This document shows positions 1 through 7,525 of a DNA stretch of 64,000 nucleotides, one piece after another. Made by a program: the position numbers and the translations under genes. The notes beneath the pieces are model-generated. The model was not told where the DNA came from. It searched no databases and worked only from the letters and a program-made list of their open reading frames with translations. This DNA comes from Actinosynnema pretiosum (lineage in GTDB: Bacteria > Actinomycetota > Actinomycetes > Mycobacteriales > Pseudonocardiaceae), in the NCBI RefSeq assembly GCF_024171695.1, contig NZ_JAMTCF010000008.1:1-64000 (forward strand), in the 5' to 3' direction. Position 1 is the stretch's first letter. Every line of letters starts with the position of its first letter.

Positions 1-41
1 GGTTGGAGTTGACCGGTACTAATAGGCCGAGGACTTGTCAT
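1..41 (+). rRNA. 23S rRNA, 3' end only
   Basis: The first bases carry the conserved 3' terminal segment of bacterial 23S rRNA (GACCGGTACTAATAGG followed by CCGAGGACTTG). The rest lies upstream of the window. The exact 3' end is estimated from the E. coli molecule and could differ by a few bases. Confidence 0.9.
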
Positions 42-169
42 GAAGACGCTACGCATCCACTGTGCGGTTCTGAAGGAACCGAACCGACCATCACCGGTCG
101 CTGACTGATCCCCTGGTTGGGGGGTTGGGCGCGACAGGGTGGTGCTGTGTGGTTGGTTATCTTCATAGT

Positions 170-288
170 GTTTCGGTGGTCATTGCGGTTGGGGAACACC
201 CGGTCCCATTCCGAACCCGGTAGTTAAGCCTTCCAGCGCCGATGGTACTGCACTCGTGAGGGTGTGGGAGAGTAGGACGCCGCCGAAC
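170..288 (+). rRNA. rrf: 5S ribosomal RNA
   Basis: Complete 5S rRNA about 130 bases after the 23S end. It shows the conserved core CCCATTCCGAACCCGG, then GTTAAGCC, and the 3' element GTGGGAGAGTAGGACGCCG. The ends GTTTCGGTGG and CCGCCGAAC pair to close the molecule. It is the last gene of an rRNA operon in the usual 16S-23S-5S order, with no tRNA after it. Confidence 0.95.
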
Positions 289-295
289 ATTCTTT

Positions 296-342
296 CCCTG
301 TGGGGGTGCATGGTTTTCCGTGCGCCCCCACAGGGCTTTTTT
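296..342 (+). terminator. rRNA operon terminator
   Basis: Intrinsic terminator directly after 5S. Arms 296-310 and 321-335 form a 15-bp stem with a single G-T pair and a 10-base loop, followed by CTTTTTTG. It ends five bases before the stop codon of the convergent small gene on the other strand. Confidence 0.95.
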
Positions 343-347
343 GCGTT

Positions 348-482
348 CTAGACGTAGGTCAGGACGAGGAGCACCAGTGACGCGGTCGCGATGCCCGCGA
401 ACAGCAGGGGCACCCACACCAGCTCGTCGACCTGCGGGCGACCACCCCGGTGCCTCGGTCCGCGCTGCTGCCACCTGATCAC
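348..482 (-). CDS. small single-span membrane protein
   Basis: 44 residues. A basic N-terminal half (about residues 2-15, several Arg) is followed by one hydrophobic span at about residues 22-43 that reaches the C-terminus, so it is probably a small inner-membrane protein. I chose the GTG at 482 because AGGGGAG stands about six bases upstream; a longer reading to 530 lacks such a site. It converges on the rRNA terminator. I do not recognise a family and infer no function. Confidence 0.55.
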   Translation of the reverse strand: MIRWQQRGPRHRGGRPQVDELVWVPLLFAGIATASLVLLVLTYV

Positions 483-683
483 GTGCTTCTCCCCTCGTCG
501 TGCGGGGCCTCCCCGCCCGCGCCGCACCACGTCCCACGGTAGGCAACGACCGCGCTCCGGACCTGCGGGTCACCCGCTCGCGGCGGCTCTTCGCCTGGTC
601 AGCGGTGCGGGGTCGTGGCGGGGGTGGCACCTGCGGGAGGGGGTGCGGCCGAGCGCGTGAACGGCCCGGCCGCACGTCCGCCG

Positions 684-1277
684 TCAGCGGCTCTGCAGCG
701 CGTCCACGGCGACGGCCTGGGCGATCACCATGCGGTGGTCGGCGGCCGGGTCGTGGACGGTGATCAGGTAGTGGTCCCGCAGCCAGGTCTTCTTGTCCAC
801 GCTGAAGACCGGCGCGCCGTTCTCCCTGGTGAAGTCGAAGTGGTAGCGCATGAAGAACGGAAGGTTGTTGATGAACGGGATGAAGCCCCACACCCTGCGG
901 AGCACGGCCAGCCCCTGGCTGCGCTCCTTGCCGACCGCGGGCGCCGCGCCGTGCTGCTCGAAGTGCCAGGTGGAGTTCACCAGCGACTTGCGGAAGTCCT
1001 TGCGGAACAACCCGATCGACTGACCGCCCGCCACCACCACGTCGTACGCGCTGCCCAGGTCGATGACCTTGCGCGCCTTGAACTCGGCCAGAACCGACTG
1101 CTTGGTGCTGTCGGTGTAGATCGTCACGCGCTCCTTGAACGCCAGGCGCTTCTGCTCGACGAACGCGATCAAGCGGCCCGGCTGGCCCTGGCCGTCATCG
1201 GCGAAGATCTCGTACCGGTTCACCATCATGGTGATCTTCTGGTGCATGTGCAGCAGAGCCGGGGGCTGGGGGTGCAT
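684..1277 (-). CDS. LURP-one-related family protein
   Basis: 197 residues. The sequence begins with a segment naming its own fold (NRYEIF, then a beta-rich stretch) and contains alternating short strands typical of LURP-one/phospholipid-scramblase-like beta-barrel domains, ending with DHYLITVHDPAADHR and a hydrophobic C-terminal helix. The ATG at 1277 has GAGGAT upstream; a longer frame to 1460 overlaps the next gene. Such proteins in actinomycetes have no established role. The downstream neighbour on the same strand is far off, and the upstream MazG-like gene ends 43 bases away, so the two may be co-transcribed. Confidence 0.7.
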   Translation of the reverse strand: MHPQPPALLHMHQKITMMVNRYEIFADDGQGQPGRLIAFVEQKRLAFKERVTIYTDSTKQSVLAEFKARKVIDLGSAYDVVVAGGQSIGLFRKDFRKSLVNSTWHFEQHGAAPAVGKERSQGLAVLRRVWGFIPFINNLPFFMRYHFDFTRENGAPVFSVDKKTWLRDHYLITVHDPAADHRMVIAQAVAVDALQSR

Positions 1278-1320
1278 CGGATCCTCATCACTCGCAGTGG
1301 CGAAAGTGGCGCCCGCACGG

Positions 1321-1686
1321 TCACTCGACCGGACGAAGGTCACCGGTGGGGAAGCGGCGCTCGTTGCGCTCGATCTTCGCGAAGGCCGCGTCGACCAGGT
1401 CGACGTCGAGCTTGTCGGCCAGCCGCACCAGGTAGTGGACCACATCGGCCAGCTCGTCACGCACGTTCCAGGCCAACTCGGGGTCCTGCATCGCGGCGGC
1501 GGCCTGCTCGGGCGTCAGCCACTGGAACAGGTCGGTCAGCTCCCCCACCTCGCCGGACAGGGCCATGACCAGGTTCTTCGGCGTGTGGTAGGTGTCCCAG
1601 TCGCGGGCGGCGGCGAAGTCCCGCAGGGCCTGCTTCAGGTCGGCCAAGGACTTGTCACCGCGGCGGTCGGTCTCGCTCTCGCTCAT
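1321..1686 (-). CDS. MazG-like nucleotide pyrophosphohydrolase
   Basis: 121 residues. It matches the small all-alpha NTP pyrophosphohydrolase family (MazG-like, similar in size to dCTP pyrophosphatases), which removes pyrophosphate from non-canonical or surplus (d)NTPs. The Mg-binding pattern is visible: SGEVGELTDLFQW (an ExxE motif at about residues 46-49) and RDELADVVHYLVRL (the ExxD motif at about residues 83-86). The ATG at 1686 gives the usual length; longer readings add an Arg-rich stretch unlike the family. The actual nucleotide preference cannot be read from the sequence. Confidence 0.85.
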   Translation of the reverse strand: MSESETDRRGDKSLADLKQALRDFAAARDWDTYHTPKNLVMALSGEVGELTDLFQWLTPEQAAAAMQDPELAWNVRDELADVVHYLVRLADKLDVDLVDAAFAKIERNERRFPTGDLRPVE

Positions 1687-1709
1687 GCGAGTGGGGTACC
1701 ACAGGCGGG

Positions 1710-2474
1710 TCAGGTGGCGGCGAGCAGCTCGGCGACGGCGCTCACCAGCCGAGGCTGGTCGGCGGGCGCGAGCGTGGCCCACTGCCGCCCGTCAGGAGAG
1801 GGCCGCCGGGTGAACTGCCAGCGTCCGCAGGGGGTGTCGTAGAAGTTGATCGCGTACGGCCCCCTGCGGCGGCCCGCGCGGTTCGTGCGCGCGGAGGTGC
1901 CGAACTGGCCGGTCCGCTGCACGTCCCCGAGCACCTCGCGGACCTGCCGCGCGTCCTGGTGCCCCAGCCCGGCCTCGTGCAGCAGGCGCTCCAGCCGGGC
2001 GGGCGACTCGTCGGACCGCTCGACCGCGTCGTCCAGCTCGGTGGCGAGCAGCGAGATCGAGCGGGCGCGCGGGGCGGGGTGCGCGGGCAGCAGGTTGACG
2101 ACCGCCTCGGGGAGCGAGTGGTGGGCGACGTCGGTGACGGTGATCCGGTCGGAGGTCAGGACGGCGAGCAGCCCGTGCCCCCGCCGGGTGGCCGCGAGGG
2201 CGCGCACGCGGGGGCCGTCGTCGAGCCGGAGGCGCGCGTCGACCTCGCGCTCGGGCGCGGCGAGCAGCTGGAGCCTGCCCGCGACCGAGGGGCTGAGCTC
2301 GCTGCCGCTCGCGAGCTCCCGCCGCTCCAGGTCGCGCCAGGCCGCGACGTGGAGGGCGCGGCGCTCGTCCAGCGTGGCGCCTTGGGAGGGGAAGGACAGG
2401 ATGGTGGGGAGCTCGCCGAGGCCGAGGCGGTCCCAGCAGAGCTCCAGCTCCACCTTGGAGAGGACGAATCTCAC
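1710..2474 (-). CDS. EspG-like ESX secretion-associated protein
   Basis: 254 residues, the usual size of EspG-family chaperones. In mycobacteria EspG binds the tip of PE/PPE dimers and keeps them soluble for type VII secretion. Here the N-terminus reads VELELCWDRLGLGELPTIL, followed by an alternating alpha/beta body and a C-terminal segment GPYAINFYDTPCGRW, which resembles EspG proteins of this order. The GTG start overlaps the PPE-like stop as GTGA, so the two are translationally coupled, the same order as PPE-espG elsewhere. No ESX membrane components lie in the window. Confidence 0.75.
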   Translation of the reverse strand: MRFVLSKVELELCWDRLGLGELPTILSFPSQGATLDERRALHVAAWRDLERRELASGSELSPSVAGRLQLLAAPEREVDARLRLDDGPRVRALAATRRGHGLLAVLTSDRITVTDVAHHSLPEAVVNLLPAHPAPRARSISLLATELDDAVERSDESPARLERLLHEAGLGHQDARQVREVLGDVQRTGQFGTSARTNRAGRRRGPYAINFYDTPCGRWQFTRRPSPDGRQWATLAPADQPRLVSAVAELLAAT

Positions 2475-3727
2475 TGGCGGTCGTCTCCGATCACCGGGGG
2501 GCTGACCTTGGGGATGCTGTCGGCGCCCCAGACGTCGCGGTGCTCTTCGAGGTAGGGGGCGGATTTGTGGTGCTGGTTGTCCCCGTTCGACCTCCCGTTC
2601 GGGGGGAGGGCGGTCATCCCGGCCGGGGGCGGGGTGGCGGAGGCGGGGAGGCGGGTGGCCTGCTGCGGTGAGGCGGGGAGCGGTGCGCCGGGGGTGACCA
2701 CCGGGCGGCTTCCGCCTTGCGCGCCACCGGCTCCGCCGGGCCCGTGGGGGCCTCCGGGGGCGGTGTGACCGTCGACGGGGGAGGGGCCCGAGAGGGTGCG
2801 GGATCCGCTGCCCGTGACGCTGCTGCCGAGACCGGGGTTGAGGCGGCTGGTGATGCTCGTGGGGCTGGCTGCGGCGGTGGTGAGCGTTGTGCCCGCCGGG
2901 GAGGTGCTGCCGATGCGGGGGAGGACGGTGAGGCTCTGAGCGGGCTGCTGCGCCGGTGTTGGTGGTGTTGTGGCGCTTGGTGTGGGCGGGGAGGGCAAGA
3001 GCGCCTCGGGCGCCGCTGAGGATCGTTCCGTGGTGCCCTGGGGAGCGAGGGACCGCTGCTCGGATTGCTGCTGCGGTGCGACCGCTTGGGGAGCGGGCTG
3101 CTGACTGCCCGGTAACGAAGGTGGGTGCGAGGTGGTGGCGTGGACCGGCGGTGGTGGGGGGATCGGGGATTCGTAGACCGTGGTGGTCGTCGTGGTGGGT
3201 GGTGGGACGAACCTGCCGAGCGCGTGCACGGCGTCGAACGCCCCGTCCTGGTAGCCCTCCATGACGCGGACCGCTTCGAGCTTGGCTGCGTTGGCGGCCT
3301 GCTCCTGCGCGTCCTGGTCGGTCTGCCCGCCGACCAGGTGCGTGAGCCCGGCGGGCACGCCCCAGAAGTCGTCGTTGGCCGTCGAGGTCACCTGGACGGG
3401 TTCGGGCATCTGGTGCAGCGCGCCCGTGTAGCAGAAGTGCTGGTTCTGGAACGACCTCTGGGTGGCGGCCCCGGCTTCGTGCACGTCCTCGGCCCACTTC
3501 ACCAGCGGGGTGTTGGCCCCGGTGAAGCGCTCCCCCGCCGCGCCGACCCACACCGCCCCGGCCTCGTGGACGGCCGACTCCAGGTCGGCCTTGGCGGTGC
3601 TGATCACGGCCCGGAATTTCTGCCAGGCCGCGTCGATCTCGTGCACGACGGCACGGTCGCGCTCGTGGATGCTCTCGTAGAGCTCCTTGTGCGTCCGCGC
3701 GTGGAAGTTGTGGTTGATCATGCCCAT
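2471..3727 (-). CDS. PPE-like ESX substrate with proline-rich tail
   Basis: 418 residues. The first about 130 residues are helical and charged, with AGAVWVGAAGERF in the position of the WxG turn of WXG100/PPE proteins. From about residue 185 the protein is low-complexity Pro/Ser/Thr/Gln with many PPP runs, and it ends in a short charged segment (EEHRDVWGADSIPKV). This fits a PPE-type cargo of a type VII secretion system whose tail lies outside the secreted fold. It sits between a DUF3558 lipoprotein and an EspG-like gene, which supports the assignment. A canonical Pro-Pro-Glu triplet near the N-terminus is absent. Confidence 0.75.
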   Translation of the reverse strand: MGMINHNFHARTHKELYESIHERDRAVVHEIDAAWQKFRAVISTAKADLESAVHEAGAVWVGAAGERFTGANTPLVKWAEDVHEAGAATQRSFQNQHFCYTGALHQMPEPVQVTSTANDDFWGVPAGLTHLVGGQTDQDAQEQAANAAKLEAVRVMEGYQDGAFDAVHALGRFVPPPTTTTTTVYESPIPPPPPVHATTSHPPSLPGSQQPAPQAVAPQQQSEQRSLAPQGTTERSSAAPEALLPSPPTPSATTPPTPAQQPAQSLTVLPRIGSTSPAGTTLTTAAASPTSITSRLNPGLGSSVTGSGSRTLSGPSPVDGHTAPGGPHGPGGAGGAQGGSRPVVTPGAPLPASPQQATRLPASATPPPAGMTALPPNGRSNGDNQHHKSAPYLEEHRDVWGADSIPKVSPPVIGDDRQ

Positions 3728-3754
3728 GCTCGTGGCCCCCTGGTGGTCTTCCGG

Positions 3755-4351
3755 TCAGCGCGTCAGGTTCTGCATGGCGGCGCCTGCGAGCTCCTTCGCT
3801 CGGGAACAGGGCTCCGGGTAGCGCTCCGGCGTGTTGCTGATGACGGAGAAAGCGGTGGCCAGGTACTGCCCGTCGGCGGTGTCGACCATGACGTCGCAGC
3901 GGTCGGGATCGTTCGGCAGCGTGACGGTGATGGCGCGGAAACCGGCGATCGGGTCTATGTCCGCAGGTTCGCCTTGGCGCTCGCCGTTCGTCCAGGCCTC
4001 GATGCCCTCGGAGACGACGGGAACGACGATGTTGGACACGCCGATGTCCGTCCAGCTGCAGCCGGTCGCCCTGAACAGCGAGATCTGCAGGTTCTGGCCC
4101 GCGCGGTTGATGTCCAGGTCGTTGCGCTGCTGCTCGGTGAGCAGTTCGCAGGCCTGCCGGTTCGCCAGGTCGATCACCTGAGGGCGGGCGTCGGCGGTCG
4201 GTGGCGCGGACGAGTTGGCGGCCGTGGCTGCCGGGCCGCCGAAGCCCCCGAGTCTGGCGACGGGGCGGGCGTCGTGGACGACGGTCGTGCAGGCGGCGCA
4301 CAGCAGGGAACACGCCGCAGCGGCGAACAGTGCTTTCCTCATCGCCATCAC
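3755..4351 (-). CDS. DUF3558 family lipoprotein
   Basis: 198 residues. Signal peptide MRKALFAAAACSLLCAAC ends in a lipobox (LCAAC), so the mature protein is expected on the outer face of the membrane. The body resembles DUF3558: PQVIDLANRQACELLTEQQR near the start, GCSWTD in the middle, paired Cys, and a C-terminal RAKELAGAAMQNL. Three in-frame starts (GTG 4351, ATG 4348, ATG 4342) exist; the first overlaps the upstream stop. Members commonly flank ESX cargo genes in this order; the same pairing recurs at 37.97-38.53 kb. Confidence 0.85.
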   Translation of the reverse strand: MMAMRKALFAAAACSLLCAACTTVVHDARPVARLGGFGGPAATAANSSAPPTADARPQVIDLANRQACELLTEQQRNDLDINRAGQNLQISLFRATGCSWTDIGVSNIVVPVVSEGIEAWTNGERQGEPADIDPIAGFRAITVTLPNDPDRCDVMVDTADGQYLATAFSVISNTPERYPEPCSRAKELAGAAMQNLTR

Positions 4352-4695
4352 TTCCCGGTCTGCTGCATCGCGATCCGGTTTCCCTCTTCTGCTTCGTCGT
4401 AGGTGGCGATCGCCGCAGCGAGCTGCTCCATGTTGGACTCCAGCTCTTTCAGGAACAGTTCGGTCACGGAAAGAGCTGCTTCCGCGTTTTCCTTGAAAGC
4501 GGTCGCGGTTTGCTGGGAGACCGAGTCGGCCGCGAGCGGGGCGCCCCGCAGCATGTAGCCGTGCTCGTCCACGAAGCGCCGCACAGAATCGCGGACTTTT
4601 GTGTAACGTTCTTTGAGCAAGGTTAGTTGATCAGTGCTGATCTGCAGGGATAAGGTGGGAGACGGAGAAACGTCTCCCACCTGCTGGATGAACAT
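4348..4695 (-). CDS. ESX-operon helical small protein
   Basis: 115 residues, first gene of the cargo operon. It is almost wholly helical and charged, with two long helices separated around ADSVSQQTATAF and heptad-like hydrophobic spacing (VTELFLKELESNMEQLAAAI). This resembles WXG100-sized ESX partners in size and shape, but no WxG triplet is present. ATG at 4695 has GGGAGGGA eight bases upstream; longer frames begin with an unlikely segment. Base composition is less GC-rich than its neighbours, which could mean later acquisition. Partner role with the PPE-like protein is inference. Confidence 0.65.
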   Translation of the reverse strand: MFIQQVGDVSPSPTLSLQISTDQLTLLKERYTKVRDSVRRFVDEHGYMLRGAPLAADSVSQQTATAFKENAEAALSVTELFLKELESNMEQLAAAIATYDEAEEGNRIAMQQTGK

Positions 4696-4870
4696 CGCGG
4701 TTCCCTCCCCGAGGCCGGTGGAAGGATAGAATGGCATGAACTTCATGATCCATATCCGCCTAAGGGCGGGTACTCGCAGTTCGGGCGACGATGTTCGTCC
4801 ACGCAACGCTATTCTTGCCTGAGGGTAATTTTTTGTTCACCCCTTCGGGGGAGCGATTCCTTCTGAGGGG

Positions 4871-5212
4871 TCAATTCCACACCTGGACCGCCCTGATCAC
4901 GAACGGAGCGTCCGGCACCCAGGTGCCGCCGCCGGGGTAAGTGGTGAAGTCCGCCTCCGTTGAGCAGTCCGCTCCCTGGTAGACCGAGACCAACCGGTTG
5001 AGGCGGTTGGCGAAGGAGCGGGCCACCAGGTTGTCCGGTAGGGGGACGCACTCGTCCGGGTTGGCGGTTTCCAGGTCCAGCCTGCGGGCTGTGCCGCCGT
5101 AGTTGGTGGTGGACCACGCGCAGAACTCACCCCGGTCGCACCTCGGGGCGTTGGTCGCCATCAGCAGTGGAGCGGTGATGAGCAGGGTGGAGGCGATGAT
5201 CGTTGATCTCAT
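4871..5212 (-). CDS. secreted peptidase inhibitor-like protein (family I36)
   Basis: 113 residues. A signal peptide (about residues 1-20, hydrophobic core STLLITAPLLMA) precedes a small Cys-containing domain with GEFCAWSTTNYGGTARRL and ADFTTYPGGGTWVPDAPFVIRAVQVW, the layout of I36 inhibitors such as SMI, which fold as a single beta-gamma crystallin-like domain. Cys residues at GEFC, DEC and DC may form disulfides. It stands alone between the ESX operon and the nuclease pair, with a short CCCC-CGAA-GGGG hairpin after the stop. The target protease is unknown, though the three subtilases downstream are secreted too. Confidence 0.75.
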   Translation of the reverse strand: MRSTIIASTLLITAPLLMATNAPRCDRGEFCAWSTTNYGGTARRLDLETANPDECVPLPDNLVARSFANRLNRLVSVYQGADCSTEADFTTYPGGGTWVPDAPFVIRAVQVWN

Positions 5213-5267
5213 GGCGGGGATTTTCTGAGGTTCGCTCTGCTTTTGCTCGGCGCGTCACCCCATCCAG

Positions 5268-5705
5268 CTAGTTTCGCGGGTGGTCTGTCCCCCTTTTGAG
5301 TCTGCGGAGTTGGGTCGCCAGGTAGTGCCTCGCCCGGCGTTGGCCGCCGTGCAGCGCTATCGCCGCCTCCAGGGCTTGGAGCAGGGCGGTGACCCTCTCC
5401 ACGTCCGGTGACCAGCCCCTTCGCTCGCACTCGGCCAGCCAGTCGGCCGGGGAGGTGTGGCCCCTCGACCGGTTGCACCTCGGGCAGGCCGCCAGTTCGT
5501 TCTCCAGCCAGCTCGGGCCGCCCTTCGCCTTCGGGACCAGGTGGTCCGTCGTGGGGGTGGTGTTGCGGTCGAACTTGCGCCTGCACCACGTGCAGTCGGG
5601 GCCATCCCGCTCCAGTGCCTGCTCCAGACGGGTGGATCGGTCCGGTTGGTGTGGGGGCACTGGGTCATCGTGGCGGTGTTCGGGGGCGCTCGCTGTCGGG
5701 ATCAT
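5268..5705 (-). CDS. HNH endonuclease
   Basis: 145 residues. An HNH/beta-beta-alpha-metal core is clear: DCTWCRRKF (first CxxC), TTDHLVPKAKGG (catalytic His within DH), then LENELAACPRCNRSRGH (second CxxC and the terminal His). The two CxxC pairs probably bind a structural zinc. The C-terminal ALLQALEAAIALHGG helix follows. The ATG at 5705 would leave only about six bases before the start of the divergent nuclease gene; a GTG at 5660 is an alternative with little sequence before the HNH core lost. It could be a host-maintenance or anti-phage nuclease; context does not decide. Confidence 0.85.
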   Translation of the reverse strand: MIPTASAPEHRHDDPVPPHQPDRSTRLEQALERDGPDCTWCRRKFDRNTTPTTDHLVPKAKGGPSWLENELAACPRCNRSRGHTSPADWLAECERRGWSPDVERVTALLQALEAAIALHGGQRRARHYLATQLRRLKRGTDHPRN

Positions 5706-5711
5706 CGGGTG

Positions 5712-6398
5712 ATGAGGTTCGAGGATCGGGTTGTCGCGCTGCTGCGCGCCTCCGGGGAGGCCATGACCGATGCTGAGATCGCCCGCGCCCTCGGGGTGGT
5801 CCACCAGCAGGTCAGCGCGGTCTGCCGCAAGCTCGCCGCCGCGGGGGTGATCGTTCGGGACGACGTCGGGCGGCCCGTTCGCAACCACCTCCCGGACAGC
5901 TTGCGGGCGGTTCGGGGGTTACCGGGGCCCGCTGAGCCGCGTGAGGTCGTCGACGTCAGCGAGCGGGCCGTGCAGCAGCGGCTCGTGGAGTGGTTGCTCG
6001 CCGACGGGTGGCGGGTGGTGCGGGTCGCCGACGCGCGTGGTCGGGAGCGGGGGACCGACGTGGTCGTCGAGCGGGGTGGGGTGACGTTGCACGTCGAGGT
6101 GAAGGGGTTTCCGAGCAGTCGGCACGTGGACCCGGCTCGGGGTGGGGAGGTCAAGCGGACGCTGCCCGCCGTGCAGGCTCGGGTCGAGTTCGCCGCCGCC
6201 CTGTTCAAGGCGCTTCAGCTGCGGCAGGCGCATTCGGGGGACGTCGTGGCGCTTGCGCTGCCCGATCGGTTGACCCATCGGCGGAACCTCGAATCGGTGG
6301 CCTCGGTGTTCCCCCGGATGGGGCTCACGGTGTTCCTGGTGGGGGACGACGGGGCGGTCGAGGCCCGGTGGGGGGATCCGCTTCCCCTGCAGGGGTGA
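5712..6398 (+). CDS. winged-helix PD-(D/E)XK-type nuclease-like protein
   Basis: 228 residues. An N-terminal helix-turn-helix (about residues 1-60: MTDAEIARALGVVHQQVSAV) resembles winged-helix DNA readers. A C-terminal alpha/beta domain contains GWRVVRVADARGRERGTD, then VTLHVEVKGF: the Asp of GTD and the EVK triplet fit the metal site of restriction-endonuclease-like nucleases (D-x(n)-ExK). HTH plus PD-(D/E)XK in one chain is seen in some type IV or solitary restriction proteins. ATG 5712 or GTG 5709 start lies against the divergent HNH gene. Activity is inferred from motif spacing only. Confidence 0.65.
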   Translation: MRFEDRVVALLRASGEAMTDAEIARALGVVHQQVSAVCRKLAAAGVIVRDDVGRPVRNHLPDSLRAVRGLPGPAEPREVVDVSERAVQQRLVEWLLADGWRVVRVADARGRERGTDVVVERGGVTLHVEVKGFPSSRHVDPARGGEVKRTLPAVQARVEFAAALFKALQLRQAHSGDVVALALPDRLTHRRNLESVASVFPRMGLTVFLVGDDGAVEARWGDPLPLQG

Positions 6399-6427
6399 GG
6401 GGACGGGGAGTGAGAACAGGCGGGGAG

Positions 6428-7192
6428 TTAGAACAGGGTGGGGTCGGGTTCGGTTGCGGCCCACGTCGGGGTTGTGCCCAGGAGGGCGGCCAGGGTTTCC
6501 GCGTTGTGCGGGGCCGCGCCGTCCATCGTGTTGTCGAAGTACACGTACGTGTCTCCCTCGAAGGTGGACACGCGGTCTGCCCAGCGCTTCAGGGACTCCT
6601 CCGGGTAGGAGCCCCGGTACAGCTCCCGCTCGCCGTGCAGGCGCACGTAGTGGAAGTCCGCGGTGCGGTGGTCGAACTCCGGGAAGGCGCCCGCCGCGTC
6701 GGCCAGGACCAGGGCGACGCCGTGCCGCTCCAGGAGCGCGCGGAACGCCGGGTCGGTGAAGCTCGGGTGCCTCGGCTCCACGGCGTGCCTGCCCTCGGGG
6801 AGCAGCGCCAGGAAATCGGCGAGGCGGGCGTCGAACGGCAGCGACGGCGGCAGCTGCCACAGGATCGGGCCGAGTTTCGCGCCCAGCTCCTCCGGGCCTG
6901 ACGCGGAGAAGGCGTCCAAGGGGGCCTTCACGTCGCGCAGCGCGTGCACGTGGGTCACCGACCTCGGGCCCTTTACCGCGAACGTGAATCCCTCGGGCGT
7001 GCGGTTCGCCCACGAGCGGTAGTCGCGTGGGGTGCGGTCGCCGTAGAACGAGCCGTTCACCTCCACCGAGGCCAACCGGCCCGCCAGGTGCTCCAGCTCG
7101 CGCCGCTGGGCCAACCGGGCCGGGTAGAAGTCGCCCCGCCACTCCGGGTACGTCCAGCCCGAGGTGCCCACCCTGATCGCTGCGCTGCCCAC
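6428..7192 (-). CDS. DUF72 family protein
   Basis: 254 residues with the DUF72 TIM-barrel hallmark sequence: IRVGTSGWTYPEWRGDFYP at the start, VEVNGSFYGDRTPRDYRSWA, the charged HAVEPRHPSF, and the C-terminal DTYVYFDNTMDGAAPHNA. Family members are widespread and their reaction is unknown; nuclease activity has been suggested for relatives but not established. The GTG at 7192 (VGSAAIRVGTSG) gives the usual length. It is transcribed away from the antitoxin gene, sharing a 48-base control region with it. Confidence 0.9.
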   Translation of the reverse strand: MGSAAIRVGTSGWTYPEWRGDFYPARLAQRRELEHLAGRLASVEVNGSFYGDRTPRDYRSWANRTPEGFTFAVKGPRSVTHVHALRDVKAPLDAFSASGPEELGAKLGPILWQLPPSLPFDARLADFLALLPEGRHAVEPRHPSFTDPAFRALLERHGVALVLADAAGAFPEFDHRTADFHYVRLHGERELYRGSYPEESLKRWADRVSTFEGDTYVYFDNTMDGAAPHNAETLAALLGTTPTWAATEPDPTLF

Positions 7193-7204
7193 GGGGCGGA
7201 GACC

Positions 7205-7222
7205 GTAGCACTTCTGTAGCAC
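7205..7222. promoter_or_regulatory. direct-repeat operator candidate (GTAGCAC x2)
   Basis: GTAGCAC occurs at 7205-7211 and 7216-7222, one helical turn apart (11 bp). The pair lies between the DUF72 start and the antitoxin start and just upstream of the antitoxin -10. Phd/YefM-type antitoxins repress their own promoters, so this is the natural candidate for the binding site. Confidence 0.45.
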
Positions 7223-7228
7223 ATCGCC

Positions 7229-7234
7229 TACCCT
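7229..7234 (+). promoter_or_regulatory. -10 hexamer of vapB, leaderless type
   Basis: TACCCT fits TANNNT and stands six bases before the ATG at 7241, with no ribosome site between. The transcript probably starts at or next to the start codon. Confidence 0.45.
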
Positions 7235-7240
7235 GGTGGC

Positions 7241-7525
7241 ATGGGTGTGGCGAGCATCGGGCAGCGCGAGCTCCGCAACGACAACGCCGAGATCATGCGG
7301 CGGGTCGAGGCGGGGGAGAGGTTCGTGGTCACGCGCAACGGCAGGCCGGTCGCCGACCTCGTGCCGCACGCCGCTGAACTCCGGCCGAGGGCGACGCTGG
7401 GCGAGCTGCAGGGCGCGTTCCGGGCGCTGCCGCCCGTGGACCTCGCGCGCTGGGAGGCCGACCGGGCCTCCGGTGACGCCGTCTTCGGCGCCGACGACCC
7501 GCTGGACGACCCGTGGCGCCGGTGA
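7241..7525 (+). CDS. Phd/YefM-type antitoxin
   Basis: 94 residues. The N-terminal half is a typical Phd/YefM DNA-binding fold: SIGQRELRNDNAEIMRRVEAG, then FVVTRNGRPVADLVP, the standard strand-helix pattern. The C-terminal half (ARWEADRASGDAVFG and on) is acidic and would wrap the toxin. It overlaps the toxin gene by four bases. It likely represses its own promoter through the GTAGCAC repeats just upstream, with toxin as co-repressor, as known for the family. Confidence 0.9.
   Translation: MGVASIGQRELRNDNAEIMRRVEAGERFVVTRNGRPVADLVPHAAELRPRATLGELQGAFRALPPVDLARWEADRASGDAVFGADDPLDDPWRR

Noticed and set aside
1710..4313. An 867-residue minus-strand frame joining the EspG-like and PPE-like regions
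   Set aside because: Only its last part (the EspG-like gene from 2474) is real; the earlier part is out of frame with the PPE-like gene and reads as Arg/His-rich noise.
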